Source of the DNA: Bacterioplanoides pacificum
Lineage (GTDB): Bacteria > Pseudomonadota > Gammaproteobacteria > Pseudomonadales > Oceanobacteraceae
Direction of reading: 5' to 3'
DNA length: 64,000 nucleotides
Assembly (NCBI RefSeq): GCF_042648445.1
Contig: NZ_JBHRYB010000001.1
Coordinates: 496,001 to 560,000, forward strand
Shown one piece after another: positions 53,012 to 60,806 of the stretch. How positions within the stretch are numbered: the first letter of the stretch is position 1; the number at the start of each line of letters is the position of its first letter. The notes beneath the pieces are model-generated. The model was given only the letters and a program-made list of their open reading frames with translations, did not search any database and was not told the DNA's origin. The position numbers and the translations under genes were made by a program.

Positions 53012-54334
53012 ATGAAATTTCCCGTTGCTGGTAAAACACTGTTGGCGGCATTAACCACAGCGCTGGTATTAACGTTCGCGACGGCGATGCCGGTGTCCCA
53101 GGTGCAGGCTGCTGAAACTGAGCAAGCCGAGAAGCGCAGCGAAAAAACGAAAAAGCGTCGGGTGCGCCGGGCTCAGACTCTGCGGCCACAGATTTTCAAG
53201 AAGCTGGATGCTGCCCGGGCGTTAGCCGATGAAAAGAAATACACCGAGGCGCTGGAAGAGTTACAGGCACTGGAGAAGCGTAAGCGTAATAGCTATGAAA
53301 AAGCGATGACGCATAATATGTACGCTTATGTGTATTTTAATCAGGAAAATTATGATGCGGCGATCAGTGCTTATGAGAAGGTCGTCGGTTTCAAAAAAAT
53401 CCCGGAAAGTCTGGAACAGGGCACGCTGTACAGTCTGGCAAAGCTGCAGTTGATGCAGGAGCGTTACGCTGAGGCATTAACACCTCTGAATCAGTGGTTT
53501 GAGCTGGTCGAAAAACCGGGCGCTGAGGCTCATATTCTGCGCGCTCAGATTTATTTCCAGCTGGAGCAGTTTCAGCAGGCGTTGCCGGATGTTAAAGCCG
53601 CGATCGCTCAGGTAAAAGCGCAGGGCAATAACCCGCGTGAAAACTGGCTGATGCTGGAACGCGCAGTGTATTACCAGAACAAAGATTTTAATAATCTGGC
53701 GCGTTGTTTACAGGATCTGGCGACCCTGTATCCGAAATCACAATACTGGGTACAGTTGGCGGCGGTTTACAGTGAACTTGGTCAGCCATTAAAAGAATTA
53801 TCCGCTCTGGAAGCGGCTCACGAGCAGGGGCTGCTGAATAAAGAAAATGAACTGGTGAACCTGGCTCAGGCTTTATTAGCTCAGGAAGTGCCTTATAAGG
53901 CGGCAAACATTCTTGCTGAAGGTATGAAGTCAGAACAGATTGAGGTGAATGCCCGAAACCTGTCGCTGTTAGGTGATGCCTGGATGATTGCCAAAGAATA
54001 CGACAACGCCATTAAGGTGATGTCGCAGGCAGCCAGGATGTCGGGTAAAGGCAAAGACTTTTATAAGTTGGCACAGATCCATACTGAACGTCAGGAATGG
54101 ACCCTGGCGCTGAACAATGTCGATGCAGCGCTGCAGGATAGCGACTTTAACAAACAGGCCGATGCTCAGATTCTGCGTGGTCTGGTGTTGTTTAATCTGG
54201 ATAATCTGGCGGATGCCCAGGGGGCATTTGAAGCCGCAGCTGAGTTTAAGTCGTCAGAGAAGATGGCGGCTCAGTGGCTGGCGTACATCGAGGGTGAACG
54301 TAAACGCCGGGAGTATATGGCGGGTACCTTGTAA
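53012..54334 (+). CDS. TPR protein of the TonB2-type operon
   Basis: A 440-residue exported protein (signal peptide ending SQVQA-A) with a basic stretch (KRSEKTKKRRVRRAQTLRP) and TPR-like helical repeats throughout (ALADEKKYTEALEELQALEK, YFNQENYDAAISAYEKVVG). A TPR protein is the usual last gene of TonB2-type clusters and is needed for full activity in Vibrio. It starts 12 bp after tonB, with AGGAGG. A strong terminator follows. Confidence 0.88.
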   Translation: MKFPVAGKTLLAALTTALVLTFATAMPVSQVQAAETEQAEKRSEKTKKRRVRRAQTLRPQIFKKLDAARALADEKKYTEALEELQALEKRKRNSYEKAMTHNMYAYVYFNQENYDAAISAYEKVVGFKKIPESLEQGTLYSLAKLQLMQERYAEALTPLNQWFELVEKPGAEAHILRAQIYFQLEQFQQALPDVKAAIAQVKAQGNNPRENWLMLERAVYYQNKDFNNLARCLQDLATLYPKSQYWVQLAAVYSELGQPLKELSALEAAHEQGLLNKENELVNLAQALLAQEVPYKAANILAEGMKSEQIEVNARNLSLLGDAWMIAKEYDNAIKVMSQAARMSGKGKDFYKLAQIHTERQEWTLALNNVDAALQDSDFNKQADAQILRGLVLFNLDNLADAQGAFEAAAEFKSSEKMAAQWLAYIEGERKRREYMAGTL

Positions 54335-54354
54335 GGCAGGTAAGCGCCGCTTTT

Positions 54355-54391
54355 AACCCCGGTTATGCCAGTCTGAACCGGGGTTTTTTTA
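54355..54391 (+). terminator. Terminator of the TonB operon
   Basis: AACCCCGGTT (54355-54364) pairs perfectly with AACCGGGGTT (54376-54385), loop 11 nt, followed by T's. Confidence 0.9.
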
Positions 54392-54558
54392 TGCGTTTGC
54401 GGCATGCGCTGTGTCTGAACAGTCTTTTTTGTGATCTGTAACACGCAGATTGACCTATCTTTACTTCTGTGTCAGTAACTATTGAGAGAGTTGTAGGTAA
54501 ACTGATCCATCCTGCTACATCAGCGGGACACCAGTTTTACAACAGAAGAGACGGAACA

Positions 54559-54954
54559 ATGGGTTTAAAAGAAAAGCAATGGAAACGCTCTATCGAAGAG
54601 CAATATGTAACTGAGTTCAAACAGGATGTTAAAGCCATTCTGGGTGCTGAGCCGGAAGTCAGTGTTGATTGGGACAGCTTCGCCAGTGCTGACGAAATTA
54701 TGTACATCCCAACCTACGCCCTGGACCGGGTCAAATCAGCCTTCCGTGTGCTGGCAGAAGATCAGGACGCTAAGGAAGAAATTGTTGCCCAGATCAAAAC
54801 GCTGCAGCTGAACAACCTGGCGGATAACGCCGAAGAAAACAAAGCGATGCGCATTGCAGACGGTGTTTTCACTCTGGAAGTGGGCTTTGGCGGTAATCAC
54901 GCTTGTGTCTTTAACGACCTGGCCATTCGCGAATTCCTGGAAAACAACCTGTAA
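54559..54954 (+). CDS. Hypothetical cytoplasmic protein (131 aa)
   Basis: The ATG at 54559 gives MGLKEKQWKRSIEEQYVTEFKQDV; a frame from 54469 adds 30 residues of unconvincing sequence. No signal peptide or membrane segment. Sequence is charged, with a helical first half and the DSFASADEIMYIPTYALDRV motif. Codon use fits a real gene. A strong terminator follows. I do not recognise a family. Confidence 0.7.
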   Translation: MGLKEKQWKRSIEEQYVTEFKQDVKAILGAEPEVSVDWDSFASADEIMYIPTYALDRVKSAFRVLAEDQDAKEEIVAQIKTLQLNNLADNAEENKAMRIADGVFTLEVGFGGNHACVFNDLAIREFLENNL

Positions 54955-54988
54955 CCGGGCCGCTGGCACGGAATTCAGTGCGGTTATG

Positions 54989-55016
54989 ATGGCGCTCCCT
55001 GGGGCGCCATTTTTTT
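54989..55016. terminator. Bidirectional terminator
   Basis: ATGGCGC (54989-54995) pairs with GCGCCAT (55004-55010), followed by T6. It separates the hypothetical gene (+) from the dioxygenase (-). Confidence 0.8.
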
Positions 55017-55037
55017 GTGCTTAATAACCCACCGCTG

Positions 55038-55832
55038 TCAGCCAAAGCGGAAGCTGGACGCGGTAATGGCGCCCATCAGATCCTGCTGCCGGTAAACCCG
55101 CTTAACGCTTGATTCCTGTGCGGCGCCGGCGGCGACAAACAGCGGTACCAGATGATCCTCGCGCGGGTGGCAGATACGTGCTGCAGGTGCCTGTTGCCAG
55201 TGCTGTAACGCCTGCAGGCGCTGTGCACCACTGAGCTGCAGGGTCTGGTATAACCACTGATCAAACTGTTGCGACGGCTCACGACCGTCGCCACCAAAGC
55301 GGCGCAGGTTGTGATAACTCAACCCTGATGCCACGATTAACACCCCCTGATCGCGCAGTGGTGCCAGTGCCTGGCCCAGCGCAATGTGTTCGCCAACATC
55401 GTAGTGGCTGCGGATCGACAGCTGATACAGTGGCATATCGGCAGCCGGATACATCAGGCTCATGGGCACGAAACAGCCGTGATCAAATCCCCGTTGTGAG
55501 TCTTCACTGACCGGCAAACCCGCATCGCGGATCAGTTGCAGTGTCTGTTGTGCGAGTTGTGGCGCACCGGGCGCGGGGTAGTCGACCTCATAGGTGTGCG
55601 GCGGAAAGTTGTAGTAGTCGTACAACATGGCTGGGCGCGCATGGCTCATTACCTGATAGGCGTCGGCGCTTTCCCAGTGGGCTGACACCATTAGTACCGC
55701 TTGTGGAGCGTGTGGCAGCTCAGCTGGCATGGCGCTCAGCGAGTCTGCTAACGGATGATGATTGGCTGCCATGGTGTCAATCCAGGGCCAGGGGCCACCG
55801 CCGTGAGAGATAAAATAACTGGGTAAACGCAT
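55038..55832 (-). CDS. 4,5-DOPA dioxygenase extradiol-like protein (YgiD/DODA)
   Basis: A 264-residue class III ring-opening dioxygenase. The ATG at 55832 gives MRLPSYFISHGGGPW, the family start, with GGAG at a workable distance; the frame from 55946 runs into the next gene. Metal ligand histidines are visible as H10 (SHGGGP), H52 (SAHWE) and the DHGCFVPM segment; REDHLVPLFVAAGAA is the C-terminal family motif. The natural substrate in bacteria is uncertain; catechol-type compounds are likely. Confidence 0.87.
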   Translation of the reverse strand: MRLPSYFISHGGGPWPWIDTMAANHHPLADSLSAMPAELPHAPQAVLMVSAHWESADAYQVMSHARPAMLYDYYNFPPHTYEVDYPAPGAPQLAQQTLQLIRDAGLPVSEDSQRGFDHGCFVPMSLMYPAADMPLYQLSIRSHYDVGEHIALGQALAPLRDQGVLIVASGLSYHNLRRFGGDGREPSQQFDQWLYQTLQLSGAQRLQALQHWQQAPAARICHPREDHLVPLFVAAGAAQESSVKRVYRQQDLMGAITASSFRFG

Positions 55833-55924
55833 TGCCTGTAACTCCGGGCCTGACTGAGGCAGATAGTGTGCGGCTGAGTGCCGTGTTTGGCAATCAGACC
55901 CGGGTAGCACAGTTGCAACAGTGT

Positions 55925-56410
55925 TTATTTTTTCTTGGGTGTCCAAGCCCAGATCATGGTGGCTTTAACGGTTTCAGTGCCGTTAGCGTCGGTAATCACC
56001 ACCGGTACCTCGATATCGCCTTTGGGCGTATCTTTGATGTATTGCACCTGCTCATCGGAGAAGCTGGCCACGGCTTTCATATCACCACTGGCACGTTTCA
56101 GGTATTCCAGTTTCATCGAACGAATCACCACAATACGGTCGTCGGGTACTGTCATCCCGGTCATAAAACCGGTGGCCGATTCGGCCAGCAGGCCCATAGC
56201 AGCGGCGTGCACACTGCCGATGTGGTTCTGCACTTTCTTTTTATTGCGCAGTACGATGATGCATTCGTTCGGAGTCAGTTTTTCAACCCGGGTACCGGCG
56301 GTACCGGCAAAACGAATGACTTTCCCCATCACCAGTGACAGAGCGGTGGTTTGCCAGGATTTCGGCAGTTTGCCGACGCTGGCGACGACTTTAGAGAGTT
56401 TGTTTGCCAT
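55925..56410 (-). CDS. DUF4442 hotdog-fold putative thioesterase
   Basis: A 161-residue protein of the DUF4442/PaaI-like hotdog group. The VQNHIGSVHAAAMGLLAESATGFMTG stretch (about residues 60-85) is the conserved active-site helix of this family, with an N-H-x-G-S-V-H pattern. Acyl-CoA thioesterase activity is probable but unproven. Its start is ATG 56410. It lies 92 bp upstream of the dioxygenase start on the same strand. Confidence 0.82.
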   Translation of the reverse strand: MANKLSKVVASVGKLPKSWQTTALSLVMGKVIRFAGTAGTRVEKLTPNECIIVLRNKKKVQNHIGSVHAAAMGLLAESATGFMTGMTVPDDRIVVIRSMKLEYLKRASGDMKAVASFSDEQVQYIKDTPKGDIEVPVVITDANGTETVKATMIWAWTPKKK

Positions 56411-56527
56411 GTTTCAGTGCCTTATAGCGATTCTGATTATTGTTCACGATCATCTGCAGCTCCGGGTGGTGCTGTTCAGCCCGGCGCGTGGAATTCCAAC
56501 GCGAGTGGAATATAACGGCGCCGGAGT

Positions 56528-56968
56528 CTATCTGAGTCGCTGGCAGCTGACCATGGCCTGAATGCCTTTATGACGGCGGCGGCTTTGCCGTAACACCGGC
56601 AGCAGCGCCGCAGGCAGGTCGTTATCGCTGAGCGGCTGAAAGCCATTGCTGAGATAAAATGCGTCAAGCTCTGGTAATGGCAGGGTATAGAGAGGCTGAC
56701 AATCGTGCAGTTGCTGCAGCTGTTGTAACAGCTGTGACGCCAGCCGCTGACCACGGCAGTGTGGCAGGGTGCACAGATTGCGCAGCAGCCAGTGGCCCTG
56801 ATAAGGAATCAGCCGGGCGCCACATACTAATTGTCGCTCTGGCTGATAGTGCTCCAGCCCGACCAGGCGTTCGTGAGGTGCGGCGCGGCCACTGTCCTGG
56901 CTCGTTTTGTACAATGCATTCAGTGCAATCGCAGAAACTGCACTATTAAAAATGGTACGTTCGTTCAT
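56528..56968 (-). CDS. GNAT family acetyltransferase (small)
   Basis: A 146-residue protein with the acetyl-CoA loop LCTLPHCRGQRLASQLLQQL and a FYLSNGFQPLSD motif typical of the GNAT C-terminal strand-helix. It is Leu/Gln-rich. Substrate unknown. A Pho-box-like element (57060-57088, minus orientation) lies 92 bp upstream, so it could be phosphate-regulated, which is weakly supported. Confidence 0.78.
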   Translation of the reverse strand: MNERTIFNSAVSAIALNALYKTSQDSGRAAPHERLVGLEHYQPERQLVCGARLIPYQGHWLLRNLCTLPHCRGQRLASQLLQQLQQLHDCQPLYTLPLPELDAFYLSNGFQPLSDNDLPAALLPVLRQSRRRHKGIQAMVSCQRLR

Positions 56969-57059
56969 TTTGGCTCAAGACGTCCTTTAAAGCGGATAAC
57001 TGATGTGCTGATATTCGCGCAGACTGTGGTTGTGTGCTGTGGAAACGGTACTCACGCAT

Positions 57060-57088
57060 GAAATATAACAATAACAGATATGTAACAA
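57060..57088 (-). promoter_or_regulatory. Possible Pho box in reverse orientation
   Basis: On the minus strand TTGTTAC, ATAT, CTGTTAT, TGTT, ATATTTC follow each other (57088 down to 57060), giving two fair and one poor 7-mer at 11-bp period. It lies between the small GNAT gene (-) and the metallophosphatase (+). The match is weaker than the three arrays at 44-49 kb. Confidence 0.3.
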
Positions 57089-57139
57089 ACCGCCGCTAAG
57101 CTGCGCGGCATTCCAACCTCACCACCGGAGATAAGCAAA

Positions 57140-58180
57140 ATGAATAAAGCGATTCTGGCCAGCATTCTGGCCTCGGCCGCCATCAGTGGTAATGCCGTAG
57201 CCATGTCAAACACCCCGGACCCGGCTCCGGAGCCCACCGCCGCACCGGGCAAAGTGGTGCGTTTTATCGCCGTGGGTGATACCGGCACCGGCGAAGACGG
57301 CCAGTATAAAGTTGCTGCCGTGATCAAAGATATCTGTGCCAGCCGCGGCTGTGATTTTGCGATTGGTCTGGGTGACAATATTTACGAAGCCGGTGCTGAT
57401 TCAACCTCCGATATTCAGTTCGAAACCAAGTTTGAAGACCCCTATGCCGAGCTCGATTTTCCGTTTTATATGGCCCTGGGTAACCACGATAACTCCTGGT
57501 TAATCGGTGGTGACGGGCTGGATAACGACAAAGGTGATGTGCAGGTTGCCTACCACTATAAAAACGATCGTAAGAGCGACAAATGGCACATGCCTGCGCG
57601 TTATTACACATTTACTGCACCGGCCAATGATATCAATCCACTGGCCGAATTTTATGCACTGGATTCCAATCCGCTGGCTGCAGTCGCCGATGCCGATCCG
57701 GAGTACTGGCAGTTCCCGTACCGTGAAAAGCAGGCCAACTGGTTTAATCTGGCGATTCAGTATTCCACCGCACCGTGGAAAATTGCCTTCGCTCACCACC
57801 CGTATCTGTCGAACGGGAAACACGGTAATGCCGGCATGTACGATGGTTTCCCGGGCGCCGGTGTGATTTACCGTAATTTCCTGAAAGACAATGTCTGTGA
57901 TCGGGTAGACCTGCTGATTGCCGGTCATGATCACGAAATGCAATGGCTGAAGCCGACCGACAGCTGCGGTAAAACCGGCCATATGGTTTCCGGTGCCGGT
58001 GCCAAAACCCGCGAGCTGAAGGATCGTGAGCGTAACGATGCGTATTGGCAGGCCGACGGCGTATTAGGCTTCTTCTATATCGAACTGGAAGGCGATGAAC
58101 TGCGTGGTACCGCTTACACCGTCGACAAGGTGAGTGGCGAATATCAGGCGGCCTTCAGTCAGACGCTGCAGCGTCAGTAA
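57140..58180 (+). CDS. Secreted purple-acid-phosphatase-like metallophosphatase
   Basis: A 346-residue exported calcineurin-like phosphatase of the tartrate-resistant acid phosphatase type. Signal peptide residues 1-21. Metal ligands are complete: D47 (VGDTGTG), D79/N80 (GLGDNIYE), N115/H116 (ALGNHD), the AHHPYLSNGKH histidine and the GHDHEMQW motif near 257. It should release phosphate from organic esters in the periplasm or outside. CGGAG precedes the ATG. PhoD follows 77 bp later. Confidence 0.9.
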   Translation: MNKAILASILASAAISGNAVAMSNTPDPAPEPTAAPGKVVRFIAVGDTGTGEDGQYKVAAVIKDICASRGCDFAIGLGDNIYEAGADSTSDIQFETKFEDPYAELDFPFYMALGNHDNSWLIGGDGLDNDKGDVQVAYHYKNDRKSDKWHMPARYYTFTAPANDINPLAEFYALDSNPLAAVADADPEYWQFPYREKQANWFNLAIQYSTAPWKIAFAHHPYLSNGKHGNAGMYDGFPGAGVIYRNFLKDNVCDRVDLLIAGHDHEMQWLKPTDSCGKTGHMVSGAGAKTRELKDRERNDAYWQADGVLGFFYIELEGDELRGTAYTVDKVSGEYQAAFSQTLQRQ

Positions 58181-58257
58181 ATCCGCCCTCATTCACTTTA
58201 CTGCTTCAGAACTTATTGCTGGTGGCACTGTCCGCAGTGCCGCTTAGGGAGCTTATT

Positions 58258-59889
58258 ATGTCTGTTTCTCGTCGTTCGTTATTAAAAAATCTGGGTCTGG
58301 CCGGTGCTGCTGCCAGTGTCGCAGGCCCGGTGGGCGCAATGTCATCAACACCGGCGGTAGATCCGCTGGCCGATAAAAATATTGCCGATTTTGGCCACGG
58401 GGTGGCCTCCGGGGATCCGTTAGCAGACCGGGTGATTTTATGGACCCGTATCACACCGCTGGTGAATGCCGCCATTGATGTTAAATGGCGTATCTGTCGT
58501 GATGTCGAGATGACCGACGAAGTGAATGCCGGTGTTTTTAGCACCAGCGCTGAGCGGGATTACACCGTCAAGGTGGATGCTGATGGCCTGATGCCGAACA
58601 CCTGGTATTACTACCAGTTTAGCGCCGGCGATAAACAATCGGCGATTGGCCGTACCAAAACCGCAGCCGAGACCGGCCTCGACCGGCTGCGTCTGGCGGT
58701 GGTGTCCTGTTCCAGCTTTCCCCACGGCTATTTTAACGTGTACCGTATTTTGTCCGAACGTAACGACCTGGATGCGGTGGTGCATCTGGGTGATTACATT
58801 TACGAATACGGTGAAGGGAAATACGACGATAAAGTCCTGCGTGAACAGCGTGCTCTGTTGCCAAAACACGAAATTGTTTCGCTGTCGGATTATCGTCAAC
58901 GCCATAATCTGTATAAACGTGATCCGGATCTGCAGGCTGTACACCAGCAATATCCGTTTATTGTCACCTGGGACGATCACGAATTCGCCAACGACACCTG
59001 GAAAGACGGTGCCGAAAACCACAACGATGGTGAAGGCGAATTTATCGCCCGAAAACGGGCGGCTAAAAAAGCCTATTTTGAATGGATGCCGGTCCGTAAT
59101 CAGCCGGATGATCTGGAAGCGGTTTACCGTAAACTGCAGTTCGGCAATCTGGTTGACCTGATGGTGCTGGATACCCGGGTTGAAGGTCGTGATGAACAGG
59201 TCGGCTTTTTCACTCAATCCGAGCGTCACGATCCTAACCGCACTCTGCTGGGCTTCGAGCAGGAGCAGTGGCTGCACAACCAGCTGTCGGTGTCGTCCGC
59301 CAAATGGAAAATCTGTGGCCAGCAGGTACAGATTCAGCACATCGGACCGGTGGCTTTGCCGGATAAACTCGGTGGCGGTACCTCCTTCTTCCTGGATACC
59401 TGGGATGGTTATACCTCAACCCGGCGGCGCTTATTTAATCACCTGGAAAACAATAATATCGACAACTTTATTGTGCTCACCGGTGATATTCATTCCACCT
59501 GGGTGGCGGATCTGGCTCAGGACCCGTTTGACCGGGCGAAATATAACGGCAGCACAGGTGACGGTGCGCTGGGGGTGGAATTCGTCACGCCATCGGTCAC
59601 TTCGCCGGCGTTACCACCGGTTATTGGTGATATTGCTGCATCGGCGTTAAAAAGCAGCAGCCCGCATCTGAAATATTGCGACATGGTGCACCATGGTTTC
59701 TTTATTCTGGATGTGACCGAGCAACGCGCTCAGGCTGACTGGTATTTTGTGAATACCATCGAAAAGAAAAGCACCGCCCATTATCACCAGGTGTCGTACA
59801 AAACCGATAACGGTTCACGGCGCGTCAGCAAAGCCGACAGCCCGGTGACCGGCGTGCACAACCCGGTACCTTTTGCGCCACAAGCGTAA
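58258..59889 (+). CDS. phoD: PhoD alkaline phosphatase, TAT-exported
   Basis: A 543-residue PhoD phosphatase/phosphodiesterase. The ATG at 58258 follows AGGGA and gives MSVSRRSLLKNLGLAGAAAS, a twin-arginine signal, so the enzyme is exported folded with its Fe/Ca cofactor. The N-terminal PhoD domain (FGHGVASGDPLADRVILWTR) and the metal motifs VVSCSSFPHGYFNVY, HLGDYIYEY, WDDHEFANDTW, MVLDTR and TGDIHSTW are all present. It is in the same direction as the metallophosphatase, 77 bp downstream, and supports a phosphate-scavenging function for this region. Confidence 0.94.
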   Translation: MSVSRRSLLKNLGLAGAAASVAGPVGAMSSTPAVDPLADKNIADFGHGVASGDPLADRVILWTRITPLVNAAIDVKWRICRDVEMTDEVNAGVFSTSAERDYTVKVDADGLMPNTWYYYQFSAGDKQSAIGRTKTAAETGLDRLRLAVVSCSSFPHGYFNVYRILSERNDLDAVVHLGDYIYEYGEGKYDDKVLREQRALLPKHEIVSLSDYRQRHNLYKRDPDLQAVHQQYPFIVTWDDHEFANDTWKDGAENHNDGEGEFIARKRAAKKAYFEWMPVRNQPDDLEAVYRKLQFGNLVDLMVLDTRVEGRDEQVGFFTQSERHDPNRTLLGFEQEQWLHNQLSVSSAKWKICGQQVQIQHIGPVALPDKLGGGTSFFLDTWDGYTSTRRRLFNHLENNNIDNFIVLTGDIHSTWVADLAQDPFDRAKYNGSTGDGALGVEFVTPSVTSPALPPVIGDIAASALKSSSPHLKYCDMVHHGFFILDVTEQRAQADWYFVNTIEKKSTAHYHQVSYKTDNGSRRVSKADSPVTGVHNPVPFAPQA

Positions 59890-59896
59890 CTCAAAC

Positions 59897-59922
59897 GGCC
59901 ACTTTGCGGTGGCCTTTTTTTT
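59897..59922 (+). terminator. Terminator after phoD
   Basis: GGCCAC (59897-59902) pairs with GTGGCC (59909-59914), loop 6 nt, followed by T8. Confidence 0.85.
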
Positions 59923-60027
59923 CGCCCGCCGGTTTTTTCAAAGCTGGCGCGCGATTACCTGTTTGATGCTGAACGAACGTGTAGTTAATAACTAATTTAC
60001 GGGCTTAAACCGTGGAGGATAACAATA

Positions 60028-60721
60028 ATGAAACTCATCACGACACTCTTTGTTTGGTGTTCCATGATGCTGCTGGCGTCAACGGCGCAGGCAACGACGG
60101 ATGCGGCAGCCGGTGCAATTTATCCGGTGGACGTTCAGGTTGTTGGCGGTGAAGCCGACGGCAACCAGTTTTTGTCGGTGATCGGCCAGATCAAAGACAA
60201 AATTGATACCAGTGTGGAAAAAACTGATTCCGTTCAGAATATACGGCACGGTTGGTACCACACTGAGCTCTGACACCACGCTGTCCTCGGTGGTTGACCG
60301 TACTCAGCCGCCGGTCATTATCGACGGAATTCAGCACGCAAACAGCACCAGTCTGGATGTGATTCCACGTATGGAGCTGTGGTTGTCGTCGCAGGCTTAT
60401 GTGCGTATCACCAGCATTCTCAACTTCCTGCCGGATCTGTTGCAGATTGGCGCTGATTTTAAACTCTGGGTGATGGATCTGGCGATGCCGTACAGCGTCG
60501 AAGAAGGTGTGCGTGATAATGGCGAAGGTCAGTACGAAACCTATAAAACCGAATCGCTGGAACGTCAGCTGAGTGCCGGTCAGGGCTATGTAAATACCTT
60601 CCTGAAAGTGCTGGGTATCGATATCAATGCCTTTGGTGATGAAGCCGATATTGAGTGGTCTGGCACGAAAGATAACGCGGTTATTTTTGCCCGTGAGGAA
60701 TCTCAGCCAATCGTGCAATAA
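60028..60721 (+). pseudogene. Secreted protein gene with a frameshift
   Basis: The frame from ATG 60028 has a signal peptide (ending AQA-T) and reads 81 codons. It is cut off after DTSVEKTDSVQN-. The frame +1 continues without break as IYGTVGTTLSSDTTLSSVVD to 60721. The switch falls at a run of six A's (60218-60223); five A's give a continuous reading VEKLIPFRIYGTVG of about 230 residues. Either a one-base insertion or sequence error, or slippage at A6. GGAGG (60013 region) precedes the start. I do not recognise the family; it has a C-terminal NGEGQYETYKTESLERQLSA region. Confidence 0.75.
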
Positions 60722-60739
60722 CGCGATGTTTGCTGTATG

Positions 60740-60775
60740 AAAAAAGCCCTCTGGTTCGCCAGCGGGCTTTTTGCG
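60740..60775 (+). terminator. Terminator after the frameshifted gene
   Basis: AAAAAGCCC and CTGG pair with CCAG and GGGCTTTTT around a TTCG tetraloop, one mismatch inside. Confidence 0.88.
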
Positions 60776-60806
60776 TGTTATTAACAAAATTTCCGGCTTA
60801 GCTGTC

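Noticed and set aside
58438..59340. Minus-strand frame of 300 codons inside phoD
   Set aside because: phoD motifs are complete on the plus strand; the antisense frame is a codon-bias shadow.
60203..60721. Separate gene starting at a TTG
   Set aside because: It is better explained as the 3' part of the gene starting at 60028, separated by a one-base shift.
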